64,000 nucleotides of DNA from Vibrio fluvialis (GCF_900460245.1 NZ_UHIP01000001.1:930001-994000); one strand, 5' to 3'. Shown: positions 1 to 9,631, numbered from the stretch's first letter. Notes: a model not told the origin generated them from the letters alone. A program made the numbers and translations.

Positions 1-786
1 GGGCACCATTTTGTCGATGCGGCGACGGGCGAACTGCTGCTGAATCTGGCGAATACGCTGTTTGATTTCCGGGCGGCCTTCGTTGTTTTTGTATTCCTCT
101 TTCAGCTCTTGCTTGGTCATTTTGAGCTCTTTGAGGTGTTCCCAGCGCTGGTAAGGAATGTCAATCACACCAAACACCAACAGGGCAAAGCCCATCAGCA
201 GTAAGCCTTCAAACAGGATTTTCATGATCAGGATAAAGCCCTGATTGAGTGGCAGCCCCTGCATGCCCAGCATGGGTTGCAGATGGTTATCGAGATAGCC
301 GTACAGCACGGCGAAAATGACGCTGACTTTGAGCGTTGATTTCACCAGTTCAACCAGCGAGCGGGTGGAGAAAATGCGGCTGATACCGCTGATCGGATTG
401 AGTTTGCTCAGCTTTGGCAGCAGGTTGGCTGGGCGGAACAGCCAGCCACCGAGAATCATGCTGCTGGCGAGAGTCACCACGATGATGACCAGAAACATCG
501 GCATCAACAGCTCAATCACCATACCGAGGCTGTGACCCAACTGTTCAATCATCTGCATCGGATTGTCGAGATCGGCGCGGGTCAGCGACAGGTTATAGCG
601 AAACACGCCCGCGATGGATTGCCAGATGGCGGGCAGCTGGGCGTAGAAGTAGATGGCCACGGCGAGAAAAATCACCGCGGTGGTGAACTCTTTGGCGCGG
701 GGAATCTGGCCTTGCTCGCGCGCCTTTTTGACTTTCTGCGGCGAGGCCTTCTCGGTTTTGTCCTGAGACGAAGCTTGATCGCTCAT
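1..786 (-). CDS. flhB: Lateral flagellar export gate protein FlhB (3' part outside window)
   Basis: Reading down from the ATG at 786, the protein begins MSDQASSQDKTEKASPQK and continues through the hydrophobic segments of FlhB to a basic stretch ending RRRIDKMVP at the window edge. FlhB is the inner-membrane export-gate subunit that switches substrate class after self-cleavage at an NPTH motif; that motif lies beyond base 1 and cannot be seen. The start overlaps the fliR stop (ATGA), so the two are translationally coupled, in the standard fliPQR-flhB order. The family assignment is firm; the lateral rather than polar identity comes from the gene order around lafK. Confidence 0.93.
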   Translation of the reverse strand, partial: MSDQASSQDKTEKASPQKVKKAREQGQIPRAKEFTTAVIFLAVAIYFYAQLPAIWQSIAGVFRYNLSLTRADLDNPMQMIEQLGHSLGMVIELLMPMFLVIIVVTLASSMILGGWLFRPANLLPKLSKLNPISGISRIFSTRSLVELVKSTLKVSVIFAVLYGYLDNHLQPMLGMQGLPLNQGFILIMKILFEGLLLMGFALLVFGVIDIPYQRWEHLKELKMTKQELKEEYKNNEGRPEIKQRIRQIQQQFARRRIDKMVP

Positions 787-1559
787 GCGCCCCCCGCCAT
801 AAACTGATGGAGAAAGCGCAGCGTGTCATGCACTAGCGAGCCGTAGCGTCCCGGCACACCGGAGACGGAAATCAGCACGCTGAACAGGCCGAGCAACATG
901 GTCATCGGAAAGCCGAGTGCGTAAACGTTCAGGCTGGGGGCGGCGCGGTTCATGACACCAAAACTGATGTTGGCCAGCAGCATCGAGACGATGGCAGGCA
1001 GCGCCAACGCGAGCGCCGCCGAGAACATCCAACTGAAAATGTTGACGATGCCTTGCAGCGACAACATGGTGATCCCGGAGCCGACCGGCCACACGGTAAA
1101 GCTCTGGATCAGTACATCAATCACCACTAAGTGACCTTCCAATGCCAGAAACAGCAGGGTGGTGAACACCAGAAAAATGCGGCCGAGAATGGCGACGGAC
1201 AGGCCGTTCACCGGGTCGTTCATCATCGCCATGCCAAGACCCATTTGCAGCGAAACAATCTGGCCGAGCATGGTAAACACGGTGAACAGCATGTGCAGAA
1301 TCAGGCCGAACATCAGCCCCCACACCGCCTGCTCAAACGCGAGAAACAGCGACGTCATCGACATCAAATCGACCGCGGGCATCGCGGGCATCAAAGGCGC
1401 GGTGATCACGGTGATGGAGAGGGCAAGCAGACTGCGCACCCAAACCGGGATCAGTAGGTCACCGAAAAACGGCATCGAAACAAACACGGCGCCGATACGG
1501 AAAAAGGGCCACCACAGTTGCCCTAACCAGCTGGAAATCTCGGCAAAGCTCAGCTCCAT
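783..1559 (-). CDS. fliR: Flagellar export gate protein FliR (lateral system)
   Basis: This is a 258-residue, very hydrophobic protein starting MELSFAEISSWLGQLWWPFF, the usual length and N-terminus of FliR. FliR joins FliP and FliQ in the core of the flagellar type III export gate in the inner membrane. About six membrane segments are visible. The start codon shares one base with the fliQ stop (1559) and the stop overlaps the flhB start by four bases, so the gene is embedded in a tightly coupled operon. Confidence 0.95.
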   Translation of the reverse strand: MELSFAEISSWLGQLWWPFFRIGAVFVSMPFFGDLLIPVWVRSLLALSITVITAPLMPAMPAVDLMSMTSLFLAFEQAVWGLMFGLILHMLFTVFTMLGQIVSLQMGLGMAMMNDPVNGLSVAILGRIFLVFTTLLFLALEGHLVVIDVLIQSFTVWPVGSGITMLSLQGIVNIFSWMFSAALALALPAIVSMLLANISFGVMNRAAPSLNVYALGFPMTMLLGLFSVLISVSGVPGRYGSLVHDTLRFLHQFMAGGA

Positions 1560-1828
1560 CAGCCAATCATCCCCGGAATGTTATGGAACAGAAAATCAAA
1601 CAGTTCCATGAACTTGCGTAGCATCCAGTGACCGGCAAAGATGACCATCAGCAACGTCACCATCAGGCGTGGCAGAAAGCTCAGCGTCTGTTCGTTGATC
1701 TGGGTGGCGGCCTGAAAAATCGCAATGCCGAGGCCGACAATCAGACCCGGCACCACCAACACACCGACAATCAGGATCACCATCCATACGGCGTTGGAAA
1801 TCAGGGTCACGACAGTTTCTGGAGTCAT
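1559..1828 (-). CDS. fliQ: Flagellar export gate protein FliQ (lateral system)
   Basis: The 89-residue product begins MTPETVVTLISNAVWMVILI and has two long membrane helices separated by a short loop containing QINEQTLSFLPR, a hallmark of FliQ. It is the small subunit of the FliPQR export channel. It lies 29 bp downstream of fliP on the same strand and touches fliR, consistent with one transcript. Length and sequence are typical; nothing is missing. Confidence 0.95.
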   Translation of the reverse strand: MTPETVVTLISNAVWMVILIVGVLVVPGLIVGLGIAIFQAATQINEQTLSFLPRLMVTLLMVIFAGHWMLRKFMELFDFLFHNIPGMIG

Positions 1829-1857
1829 ACAGCGTTCCTTAAATGTGCCGAGTCACG

Positions 1858-2616
1858 CTACTGCGCGAAGCTGGCCGAGAGGGTGCCGACCGTCATCGCC
1901 CAGCCATCGACCAGCACAAACACCACCAGTTTGAACGGCAGCGAGATGATCAGTGGCGAGAGCATCATCATCCCCATCGCCATCAACACACTGGCGACCA
2001 CCAGATCGATGATGAGAAACGGAATGAACAGCATGAAGCCGATTTGAAACGCGGTTTTCAGCTCACTGATGACAAACGCCGGCAGTACCACGGCAAACGA
2101 AATGTCGTCGACGTTCTGATCCAGCGGTTCGTTAGCGATACGCAGCATCTGCTCCAGCGAGCTTTGCTGTGTCTGCGCAAGCATGAAATTGCGCACCGGT
2201 TTTTCCGCGACGGAAAACGCCTGCATCAGCGTAATCTGGCCTTGGTCATACGGTTTGAACGCATGCTCATACACATCGCTCCACACCGGACGCATGATGA
2301 GCAGCGACAGCGCCAGCGCAATGCCGACCAGGACGCGGTTGGGCGGGCTCTGTTGCAGGCCGAGCGCCTGACGCAAAATCGCCAGCACCACGATGATGCG
2401 GGTAAAGCTGGTGGCCATCAGAATGAACGCCGGCAGAAAACTCAGCGCCGTCATCAGCAACAGAATTTGCAGTTTGACGCTGTACTCTTCCTGAGTGCTG
2501 CCGTCGGACACCGTGAAAAGGGTCAGGCCGTTATCGGCCGCCAGTGTCGGCCATGCAAACAGCATCAGCACGAGCGCCAGCGCACCAATCCAGCGCAGGG
2601 AACGCGGTTGAGTCAT
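1858..2616 (-). CDS. fliP: Flagellar export gate protein FliP (lateral system)
   Basis: The 252-residue product starts with a cleavable signal peptide (MTQPRSLRWIGALALVLMLF, then AWPTLAADNG), a feature of FliP. It continues with the conserved central and C-terminal membrane block, including LPAFVISELKTAFQIGF and the DLVVASVLMAMGMMM segment. FliP forms the pentameric part of the export gate. It is 12 bp downstream of fliN. The gene lacks a separate fliO in front, as is common in lateral clusters, although FliO is poorly conserved and could be elsewhere. Confidence 0.95.
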   Translation of the reverse strand: MTQPRSLRWIGALALVLMLFAWPTLAADNGLTLFTVSDGSTQEEYSVKLQILLLMTALSFLPAFILMATSFTRIIVVLAILRQALGLQQSPPNRVLVGIALALSLLIMRPVWSDVYEHAFKPYDQGQITLMQAFSVAEKPVRNFMLAQTQQSSLEQMLRIANEPLDQNVDDISFAVVLPAFVISELKTAFQIGFMLFIPFLIIDLVVASVLMAMGMMMLSPLIISLPFKLVVFVLVDGWAMTVGTLSASFAQ

Positions 2617-2628
2617 GACAAAAACCTG

Positions 2629-2997
2629 TTATTGGCCCACAGCGGTGAGGGCGCTGTCGAGCACGTCAATCAGGCGCAGGCCGTACTTGTCGTTCACCAC
2701 CACCACTTCGGCGTGACCCAGCAGCGAGCCGTTCACTTTCACATCCAGTGGCTCGCCGTTGAGCTTGTCCAGTTCAATCACGCTGCCTTCGCCCGCTTTC
2801 ATCAGATCGCCGAGCGCGATCTCTTTGCTGGCGACTTCCAGCGTGACGGTGACCGGAATATTGCGAAAGAAGCTCAGGTCACGTTCCACTTTTGGCGCTG
2901 CCTCAACCACGGTTTCTGTTTCCAAATCTTCCAGATGAAAATCATCGAAATTGAGCTCTTCGCCATCAAAGCTTGCATTGTCTAGAGCGTCACTCAT
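2629..2997 (-). CDS. fliN: Flagellar motor switch protein FliN (lateral system)
   Basis: The product has 122 residues: an acidic N-terminal tail (about residues 1-45) followed by one SpoA domain with IPVTVTLEVASKEIALGDL, the FliN signature. FliN forms the lower C-ring with FliM and helps dock the export ATPase complex. Its start overlaps the fliM stop by four bases (2994-2997), giving translational coupling of the two switch proteins. Confidence 0.93.
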   Translation of the reverse strand: MSDALDNASFDGEELNFDDFHLEDLETETVVEAAPKVERDLSFFRNIPVTVTLEVASKEIALGDLMKAGEGSVIELDKLNGEPLDVKVNGSLLGHAEVVVVNDKYGLRLIDVLDSALTAVGQ

Positions 2998-3812
2998 CTT
3001 AGGGATTCCTTATCTTGGTTTAAAATCAACACCAGTTGTCCTTCCTGCTCGGCAACCCGGCCTGAAAACAGGCGCTCATTACCGATACTGACCGGAACAG
3101 TGGAGAGTAAGTCGATGGGGAGAATGTCATTGGGTGCCAGATTCAGCACATCGCTGAGTGGCATGGTTTTCTTGCTCAGCAGTACATTGAGACGTACTGG
3201 GGCGTGTTGCAGCGAACGGTGAAATTGCTCACTCAGTTCGGCATTGGGTTGCAGATCCAGTTGGTCAATCAGGGTTTGCACCAACTGGCTTTCAAAAATC
3301 AGCGTCAACACTCCGCGCTGGTCAGCATAACGGAGTGATAGTTCGGCTTTCAGGCCGACGCCGCTGCCGATGTCGCCGTCGTGCAGTTGCCACATCTCTT
3401 GCGGCGCGACCCACTGAGTGGTCACTTTGCCGATGCGTTCTTGCAGGCGACGGTCGCTGCTGGTCAGCACACTTTGGCTGCGTTCAATGTTGGCGCCGTA
3501 AAAGCGATCGGCCAGTTTGATCAGCATGCTGCTTTCAAGGCGCACAAACAGCGCGCCGCCGTCCTGATGACGAAACTGGGTCATACAGCTCTTGTCGATG
3601 TCTGAAGGCTTGAGGCTGTGCAGTTCCACCGATTCCAGCTCCACATCGATATGGTGCGTGGTCAGCCAGTTCTGCAGCTCGCTGGTCAGGCCGTTACAGG
3701 AGTCGGTGATAATGGTGTCCAGTTTTTCCCGAATAACATGAATCGGCTTTCCTAGTAGTTCCACGTTTAAGGTCTTCACCTCGGGAATAGGCGTCTGGAT
3801 TTGATTTTCCAT
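2994..3812 (-). CDS. fliM: Flagellar motor switch protein FliM, short lateral type
   Basis: This 272-residue protein heads the minus-strand operon. The C-terminal SpoA domain (about residues 190-265, with PVRLNVLLSKKTMPLSDVLNLAPNDILPI) and the middle domain resemble FliM. The usual N-terminal CheY-binding peptide (LSQ..IDALL type) is not visible, and the protein is shorter than polar FliM proteins of about 350 residues. That fits lateral-type FliM. The order fliM-N-P-Q-R-flhB facing motY-lafK matches the lateral cluster of V. parahaemolyticus. Whether this motor responds to CheY cannot be settled from sequence. Confidence 0.88.
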   Translation of the reverse strand: MENQIQTPIPEVKTLNVELLGKPIHVIREKLDTIITDSCNGLTSELQNWLTTHHIDVELESVELHSLKPSDIDKSCMTQFRHQDGGALFVRLESSMLIKLADRFYGANIERSQSVLTSSDRRLQERIGKVTTQWVAPQEMWQLHDGDIGSGVGLKAELSLRYADQRGVLTLIFESQLVQTLIDQLDLQPNAELSEQFHRSLQHAPVRLNVLLSKKTMPLSDVLNLAPNDILPIDLLSTVPVSIGNERLFSGRVAEQEGQLVLILNQDKESLR

Positions 3813-4167
3813 TTATATTTTACCGTGCGTTGACAGAGAGTGTTTTCTTTGTGGAGCACAGTCTACACAGAATTTTTTATTTATTTTTAGTGCCTAATTA
3901 TAACTTTGTGACGTTAGTTCATATGTTGATTTGAACCGCCAATTTAGTTCTTCAATAAAAATACGAAAGCGGTTAGGTTGGTCGCTAAATAATTATAGAT
4001 ATAAATGAATAAAAAATGATCAGCCTAATTTATAGGCTGTTTTTTCGTGTTTAAGACGGCGAATGAATCGCTGCAGAAGACGTCACGGAAGATAACTTTT
4101 TGTATTAGTTGGTTGTTTATTCATCAGTCTCAGCACGTTTACTTCTTGATTTACAAAGGCTTGTAAC
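3813..4167. promoter_or_regulatory. Divergent intergenic region between the fliM and motY operons, with a terminator-like hairpin
   Basis: This 355-bp AT-rich gap separates two divergent flagellar operons and must hold both promoters. A hairpin at 4021-4039 (CAGCCTA, loop ATTTA, TAGGCTG) is followed by TTTTTT and reads as a factor-independent terminator on the plus strand. No gene ends upstream of it on that strand, so it may be an attenuator in the motY-lafK leader. I found no convincing sigma-54 site (TGGCAC-N5-TTGC) here. Confidence 0.55.
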
Positions 4168-5202
4168 GTGGTGGACATTGAATCAGATTGGGACATCAAT
4201 ATGAAAATGTATGCCAGTTATGATAATTCGGTGGCATATTTAAATGACAGGAAAGTGTCAATAGAAGGTAAAAAATATTTCTATCACCAAGTGTTAAAAA
4301 TATGTTCAATCACTTCTTGCGCTTTAGGTTTATTTCTAACTATGCCATCTTTTGCTGAGCAAGAGATAAAAGTTCCTATGGATTTGTCATCTTGGATATA
4401 TAAAGGTGATGTATTTAATTGCAATTTGATGCATACGGAAGTTCCGCATGGGAAGTTTTATTTCCGCTCAGTCACAAATAATAAAATATCCTTTGAATTT
4501 CGCTTTAATAATAGCCCGGTAACTTGGCAGCAGGCAGACCTGTCTTTGCTTACTCCGCCGTGGATTGTGCCGCAGCAGGCGACCCCAATTAGTGAGGGGA
4601 TTCGCCACCAAGGCAACCGCTTCTCTTTTTCGACCAATATTGATGCGTTACTGCACGCGATAGACCAAGGGCAGTGGCTACAACTGTCGCTGAGCGGAAG
4701 CACCCCTTCCGAGTCGCAGCGGGTCACGCTGCCTTCCATTCGCGTGCACAACGTCATCACTCAGTTCAAAGCTTGTCAGCAACGGCTGCCGGCGATCACC
4801 TTTACCGAGGCGCGCGATACTTCTCTCCATTTTGCTTCGGGTCAGCAGTCGCTGAGCGCTGCTCAGCAACGCACACTGCGTGACCTGATTTCTTATGTTG
4901 AGCGTGACAAACGGGTGACGTATCTGCTGATTGACGGCCACACCGACAATGTCGGTTCGCGTTTAGCCAACCTGAGTGTATCGCGCAGCCGTGCCGATCA
5001 GGTTGCCGCGGTGCTGGAAACACTCGGGGTCGCGGCTGACAAAATTCAAATTCGCGCTCACGGCTCGCGGTATCCCGTGGCCAGCAACGCGACCGAATCC
5101 GGCCGTGCCCAAAACCGCCGCGTGGTGATCCGCTTAGTCCGTGACGACGAAAGCGTGGTGGCCGCCACTCCTCCAACCAACGACTCAATGAAGGTTCAGT
5201 AA
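4168..5202 (+). CDS. motY: MotY-like OmpA-family protein of the sodium-driven lateral motor
   Basis: The C-terminal third (about residues 215-325) is an OmpA-like peptidoglycan-binding domain with LIDGHTDNVGSRLANLSVSR and the closing AQNRRVVIRL. The N-terminal part matches the MotY layout: a secretion signal (CALGLFLTMPSFAEQ) and a beta-rich domain. MotY forms the T ring that anchors stators in Vibrio. The GTG at 4168 has AAAGG upstream but would put about 50 residues before the signal peptide. ATG 4201, or a later GTG near the signal, may be the real start. The gene abuts lafK, as in the V. parahaemolyticus lateral cluster. Confidence 0.8.
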   Translation: MVDIESDWDINMKMYASYDNSVAYLNDRKVSIEGKKYFYHQVLKICSITSCALGLFLTMPSFAEQEIKVPMDLSSWIYKGDVFNCNLMHTEVPHGKFYFRSVTNNKISFEFRFNNSPVTWQQADLSLLTPPWIVPQQATPISEGIRHQGNRFSFSTNIDALLHAIDQGQWLQLSLSGSTPSESQRVTLPSIRVHNVITQFKACQQRLPAITFTEARDTSLHFASGQQSLSAAQQRTLRDLISYVERDKRVTYLLIDGHTDNVGSRLANLSVSRSRADQVAAVLETLGVAADKIQIRAHGSRYPVASNATESGRAQNRRVVIRLVRDDESVVAATPPTNDSMKVQ

Positions 5203-6533
5203 TGACGAAGTCAGATATTTTGTTGGTTGAGCCAAACGAACTTCTAGCTCAACCCGTCATCGATGTTTTGATCGAAGCCGGCTACCGCGTGCGCCATGCA
5301 CGTACCGGCCGCAGTGCGTTATTACAGGAGGCCGCCGCCATCACGGTGGTGAGTGCCAACTTACCGGACATGGGCGTGCGTGAGTGGGTCGCGTGTCATC
5401 AGAAGCAAGCAGGCGCGGGGGTGGCAATTGCGATTGTCGATCAGGATCAGGGCATTCTGGCGGCAGAAACCATGAAAGCGGGCGCGACCGATTATCTGCT
5501 GCGTCCGTTTGAATCCAATCAGTTATTGAATCTGCTGCGCCGCGTGGAAGCGCTTGGTAAACCGATGGCCAACATCGTCGCTGAATCCTGGCGCAGTAAG
5601 CAGGTGCTGCAACTGGCGCATCGCGCCGCCTGCACCAGCGCCAGCGTACTCATCACCGGCGAGTCCGGCACAGGTAAAGAAGTGCTGGCGCGTTACGTGC
5701 ACCAACAATCTAACCGTGCAGACGGTCCGTTTGTGGCGGTCAACTGCGCCGCCATTCCGGAGTCGATGCTGGAAGCGGTGCTGTTTGGTCACGTCAAAGG
5801 CGCGTTTACCGGCGCACTGGCGTCGCAAAGCGGTAAGTTTGAAGAGGCCAACGGCGGCACCATTCTGCTCGATGAAATCGGCGAAATGTCACCAGCAGTA
5901 CAGGCCAAGTTGCTGCGTGTTTTGCAAGAGCGGGAAGTGGAACGGGTGGGCAGTCACAAAGCGATTCAACTGGATATTCGTGTGATTGCCGCCACCAACA
6001 AAGACTTGCGCGAAGAGGTGCAGAAAGGCCAGTTCCGTGAAGATCTCTATTACCGTCTGGATGTGTTGCCTTTGCACTGGCCACCGCTGCGTGAGCGCAA
6101 AGAGGATATCCTGCCGATCAGTCAGTTTTTTATTACCAAATATCAGGATGGCAGCAGATGCCATCTGTCTCAGGACGCGCGCGTGGCGCTCAGCCAGTAC
6201 CATTGGCCGGGCAACATTCGTGAGCTGGAGAACGTGATTCAGCGTGCTCTGGTGATGCGTCACGGCGACTACATCACTGCGCAGGATCTGATGCTGCCGG
6301 TGGAGTTCCAGTCACCTTCACAGCCTGTGGTATCTGATGCGGCCTTTGGTCACGTCGAAGCAAAGAAACAGGCGGAATACCAATACATTCTGGACAAACT
6401 TCGTCAGTTCGGTGGTAACCGGACGAAAACGGCGAATGCTCTGGGCGTATCGACCCGCGCACTGCGCTACAAATTGGCGGCGATGCGTGAACAGGGCATC
6501 GACCTTCAGTCAGTACTAGGCTCAGCCGCCTAA
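5202..6533 (+). CDS. lafK: LafK-type sigma-54-dependent regulator of lateral flagella
   Basis: This 443-residue enhancer-binding protein has an N-terminal receiver-like domain (1-115), an AAA+ domain with Walker A GESGTGKE (153-160) and the sigma-54 loop GAFTGA (200-205), and a C-terminal Fis-type helix-turn-helix ([20 protein letters not shown]). The receiver lacks the phospho-acceptor Asp: the position reads VVSANLPDM, with Ser51 where Asp is expected, so control by phosphorylation is unlikely. LafK is the known activator of early lateral flagellar genes. The ATG overlaps the motY stop, and fliE follows 13 bp later. Confidence 0.9.
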   Translation: MTKSDILLVEPNELLAQPVIDVLIEAGYRVRHARTGRSALLQEAAAITVVSANLPDMGVREWVACHQKQAGAGVAIAIVDQDQGILAAETMKAGATDYLLRPFESNQLLNLLRRVEALGKPMANIVAESWRSKQVLQLAHRAACTSASVLITGESGTGKEVLARYVHQQSNRADGPFVAVNCAAIPESMLEAVLFGHVKGAFTGALASQSGKFEEANGGTILLDEIGEMSPAVQAKLLRVLQEREVERVGSHKAIQLDIRVIAATNKDLREEVQKGQFREDLYYRLDVLPLHWPPLRERKEDILPISQFFITKYQDGSRCHLSQDARVALSQYHWPGNIRELENVIQRALVMRHGDYITAQDLMLPVEFQSPSQPVVSDAAFGHVEAKKQAEYQYILDKLRQFGGNRTKTANALGVSTRALRYKLAAMREQGIDLQSVLGSAA

Positions 6534-6546
6534 AGGAGAGGTAAAC

Positions 6547-6903
6547 ATGGCAAATCAACCTATCGGTAATGCAATGTCCGCCGAGCAGTTAATGCTCACC
6601 AAAATGGACGCAATGCGCGTACAGGCGACGCCGGATTTCGTCGTCAGTGCTAACCCGCTGGACGTCAAAGCGGTCAATCCGCCTCTGTCGTTTTCATCGG
6701 CCATGACGCAGGTTCTGGATGTGGTGAACCAGCATCAGGCGGTCGCAAGCAGCAAAATGACCGCGGTGGAAACCGGCAAGAGCGACGATCTGGTGGGGGC
6801 GATGATCGCCAGCCAGAAGGCCAGCCTGTCGTTTAACGCGTTGATGCAGGTGCGCAACAAAGTGGTTGCGTCGTTTGAAGACATTATGAAGATGCCGGTG
6901 TAA
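6547..6903 (+). CDS. fliE: Flagellar hook-basal body protein FliE (lateral system)
   Basis: The 118-residue protein ends with the typical FliE C-terminus (SLSFNALMQVRNKVVASFEDIMKMPV). FliE links the MS ring to the rod. A ribosome-binding site (AAAGGAGAGG) stands 5-6 bases before the ATG. It starts 13 bp after lafK and ends three bases before fliF, and opens the fliEFGHIJ block. Confidence 0.93.
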   Translation: MANQPIGNAMSAEQLMLTKMDAMRVQATPDFVVSANPLDVKAVNPPLSFSSAMTQVLDVVNQHQAVASSKMTAVETGKSDDLVGAMIASQKASLSFNALMQVRNKVVASFEDIMKMPV

Positions 6904-6906
6904 ATC

Positions 6907-8646
6907 ATGTCTGAACTTACTACTCAAGTGGCGGGTGCCAGTGGCATCAGCCCGAATGGCTCTTCAGTCAGGGGCATGGACGATATCAGCCGTAAATTGA
7001 AACAGCTGTGGTCAAGCAGTCAGCGCAATCTGGTGCTCTCGGCGGTGCTGGCGGCGATTGTGGCGGCGCTGATTGTGGTCGCGCTGTGGAGTTCTTCGCA
7101 GAGTTTCCGTCCGCTGTATGGTCAGCAAGAGCAGTTTGATGTGGGCGACATCGTCTCGGTGCTGGAAGCGGAAAGCATCAGCTATCGCCTGCAGGAGCAG
7201 AATGGCCAGGTTCTGGTGCCGGAAGGGGAAGTGGCGCGCGTACGCATGCTGCTGGCCGCCAAAGGCATCAAAGCCAAGCTGCCGACCGGGCTTGATTCAC
7301 TGCAAGAAGACAGCTCTCTCGGCACCAGCCAGTTTATGGAAACCGCCCGTTACCGCCACGGTTTGGAAGGTGAGTTAGTGCGCACTATCATCGCGCTTAA
7401 TGCGGTATCGAATGCGCGTGTGCATTTGGCCATTCCTCGTCAAACGTTGTTTGTGCGTCAGAACGGCGAAGCGCCGTCGGCGTCCGTCATGCTGGAACTC
7501 AAAGCGGGTGAAGACCTCAAACCGGAGCAGGTGGAAGCGATCATCAATCTGGTGGTGGGCAGTGTGACGGGCATGAAGCCGGAATTCGTCTCGGTGATTG
7601 ACCAGTATGGCCGCTTGCTGAGCGCCGACGTGGCGTCGGGCGATTCGGGCAAAGTGAACGCCAAATACCTTGATTACCAGAAGAACCTGGAGAAGCAGGT
7701 GATTCAGCGCGCGGCAGACATGCTGACGCCGATTGTCGGTCCAAGCAACTTCCGCGTGCAGGTGGCAGCCGACATGGATTTCAGCCGTGTGGAAGAGACT
7801 CAGGAAATCCTCGACAACACCCCCGTGGTGCAAAACGAGCACACCGTTCAGAACAACTCGATTGACCAGATTGCGCTCGGCATTCCGGGGTCGCTGAGCA
7901 ACCAGCCGCCAGTGACTGGTGAGAAGCCGACTCAGGACAGCCAGAACTCGAACGCGCGTTCTGAAATCAACCGCCAGTACGCCGTGGGCAGCAGCGTGCG
8001 CCGCACGCAGTACCAGCAAGGTCAGGTGAAAAAACTCAACGTTTCTGTGCTGTTGAACTCGGCGGCTGCGCCGAATGGCACCGGGTGGAGCGACCAAGAG
8101 AAGACAGAAATCTCCGCCATGCTGATGGATGCCGTTGGCATCAGCGCCGCGCGCGGTGACAGCCTGAGCCTGATGAGCTTTAACTTTACGCCGATTGAGA
8201 TTGAAGCGCCGCCAAGCATTCCATGGTGGCAGGATCCGACCGTGCAGCAGCCTCTGCGTTATGTGATTGGCGGCATGCTGGGCATGGCGATGATCTTCTT
8301 CGTGTTGCGTCCGCTGATCATGCATCTCACCGGTGCGGATCGCCGCAGCCAAGAGCTGGAGTTTGCGCCGCCGCCAGAAGAGCCTTACTACGAGAATCTT
8401 CAAACCCGCGAAGAGCGTGAACGTGAAGAGGCGCTTAACCGCCGCTTGGAAGAGAAAGGCATCAAAGCATCCAGCGGTCTGGACGTGAGCAGCGACATGT
8501 TGCCACCGCCGGGATCGCCGTTAGAAATTCAACTGAAACATCTGCAGCTGATTGCCAATGAAGAGCCAGAACGCGTCGCAGAAGTCTTGAAACAGTGGGT
8601 AAATGTGAATGAACACAGCACAGTCAACGCAGAACCAAGAGCTTAA
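6907..8646 (+). CDS. fliF: Flagellar MS-ring protein FliF (lateral system)
   Basis: The 579-residue product has an N-terminal membrane helix (about residues 40-62, LVLSAVLAAIVAALIVVALW). The periplasmic ring-building motifs follow (SYRLQEQNGQVLVPEGEV, then DSLQEDSSLGTSQFMETARY). A second membrane helix lies near residue 455, followed by a cytoplasmic tail that binds FliG. This is the full FliF architecture at normal length. The 3' end overlaps fliG by 38 bases. Confidence 0.95.
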   Translation: MSELTTQVAGASGISPNGSSVRGMDDISRKLKQLWSSSQRNLVLSAVLAAIVAALIVVALWSSSQSFRPLYGQQEQFDVGDIVSVLEAESISYRLQEQNGQVLVPEGEVARVRMLLAAKGIKAKLPTGLDSLQEDSSLGTSQFMETARYRHGLEGELVRTIIALNAVSNARVHLAIPRQTLFVRQNGEAPSASVMLELKAGEDLKPEQVEAIINLVVGSVTGMKPEFVSVIDQYGRLLSADVASGDSGKVNAKYLDYQKNLEKQVIQRAADMLTPIVGPSNFRVQVAADMDFSRVEETQEILDNTPVVQNEHTVQNNSIDQIALGIPGSLSNQPPVTGEKPTQDSQNSNARSEINRQYAVGSSVRRTQYQQGQVKKLNVSVLLNSAAAPNGTGWSDQEKTEISAMLMDAVGISAARGDSLSLMSFNFTPIEIEAPPSIPWWQDPTVQQPLRYVIGGMLGMAMIFFVLRPLIMHLTGADRRSQELEFAPPPEEPYYENLQTREEREREEALNRRLEEKGIKASSGLDVSSDMLPPPGSPLEIQLKHLQLIANEEPERVAEVLKQWVNVNEHSTVNAEPRA

Positions 8647-9628
8647 TCATGTCGAGCAGACCGCACTGGTTCTGCTCGGAATGGGCGAAGATGCCGCGGC
8701 GAAAGTGCTGCGCCATTTCAGCCGCGATGAAACGCAGCGCGTGACCAAAGCGATGGCGCGCCTCAGCGGTATTAAAAGCGACAACGCGAAAAACATCATT
8801 CAGCAGTTCTTTGATGATTTTCGTCAGCACAGTGGCATTCGTGGCGCGTCAAAAGAATACTTGTCCAACACGCTGCGCAAAGCGCTGGGCAATGACCTGG
8901 CCAAAGGCCTGCTCAACAATCTGTATGGCGATGAGATTCGCAACAACATGCAGCGTCTGCAATGGGTGGACGCGGAAATGCTGGCGCGTTTTATCAGCAA
9001 CGAACACCCGCAGATGCAGGCGATTTTCCTCGCCTATCTGCCGCCGGACAGCTCTTCAGCGGTGCTGAAATGCCTGCCGCAGGATTATCACGATGAGCTG
9101 CTGTACCGCATCGCGCGTCTGCAGGACATCGACCATCAGGTCGCGAATGATCTCAATGAGCTGATTGAACGTTGCATCGAACAGGTCTCGGTGACGCAAA
9201 GCGCGCCGCTGTCCGGCGTGAAGCAGGTCGCGGATATCATTAACCGCTTTGAAGGCGATCGCGCCACACTGATGGAAATGCTCAAACTGCATGATGAAGA
9301 TGTGGTGAGTGAAATCGAACAGAACATGTTTGACTTTATGGTGCTCGGCCGTCAGCGCGAAGAGACCATGGACCGTCTGGTACAACAGGTACCGATGGAG
9401 CTGTGGGGCATTGCGCTCAAGGGAGCGGAGATCACGTTGCAACAGGCGATCAAACGCTCGATGCCGCAACGTATGGTCAAGGCGCTGGAAGACGATATGC
9501 AGGTGCGTGGTGCGGTGGCCCTCAGCCGGGTTGAGCGCGCGCGTCAGGACATCATGCAGATTGTGCGTGAACTGAGTGAAGCAGGCGAAATCGAACTGCT
9601 GCTTTATCAGGAACCGACGGTGGAGTAA
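8609..9628 (+). CDS. fliG: Flagellar motor switch protein FliG (lateral system)
   Basis: The 339-residue FliG shows N, middle and C domains. The EHPQ motif appears as SNEHPQMQAIFLAYLP, and the C-terminal torque helix region reads VPMELWGIALKGAEITLQQA. FliG transmits torque from the stator to the MS ring. The only in-frame ATG consistent with a complete N-domain is at 8609, inside the end of fliF, implying translational coupling. The stop is three bases before the fliH start. Confidence 0.94.
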   Translation: MNTAQSTQNQELNHVEQTALVLLGMGEDAAAKVLRHFSRDETQRVTKAMARLSGIKSDNAKNIIQQFFDDFRQHSGIRGASKEYLSNTLRKALGNDLAKGLLNNLYGDEIRNNMQRLQWVDAEMLARFISNEHPQMQAIFLAYLPPDSSSAVLKCLPQDYHDELLYRIARLQDIDHQVANDLNELIERCIEQVSVTQSAPLSGVKQVADIINRFEGDRATLMEMLKLHDEDVVSEIEQNMFDFMVLGRQREETMDRLVQQVPMELWGIALKGAEITLQQAIKRSMPQRMVKALEDDMQVRGAVALSRVERARQDIMQIVRELSEAGEIELLLYQEPTVE

Positions 9629-9631
9629 GCC

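Noticed and set aside
1843..2985. A 380-codon plus-strand open frame
   Set aside because: It is antisense to fliP and fliN, rich in His, Gln and Arg in the manner of a shadow frame, and has no recognisable domain.
7375..8403. A 342-codon minus-strand open frame
   Set aside because: It is antisense to fliF; the sense strand encodes a complete, recognisable FliF.
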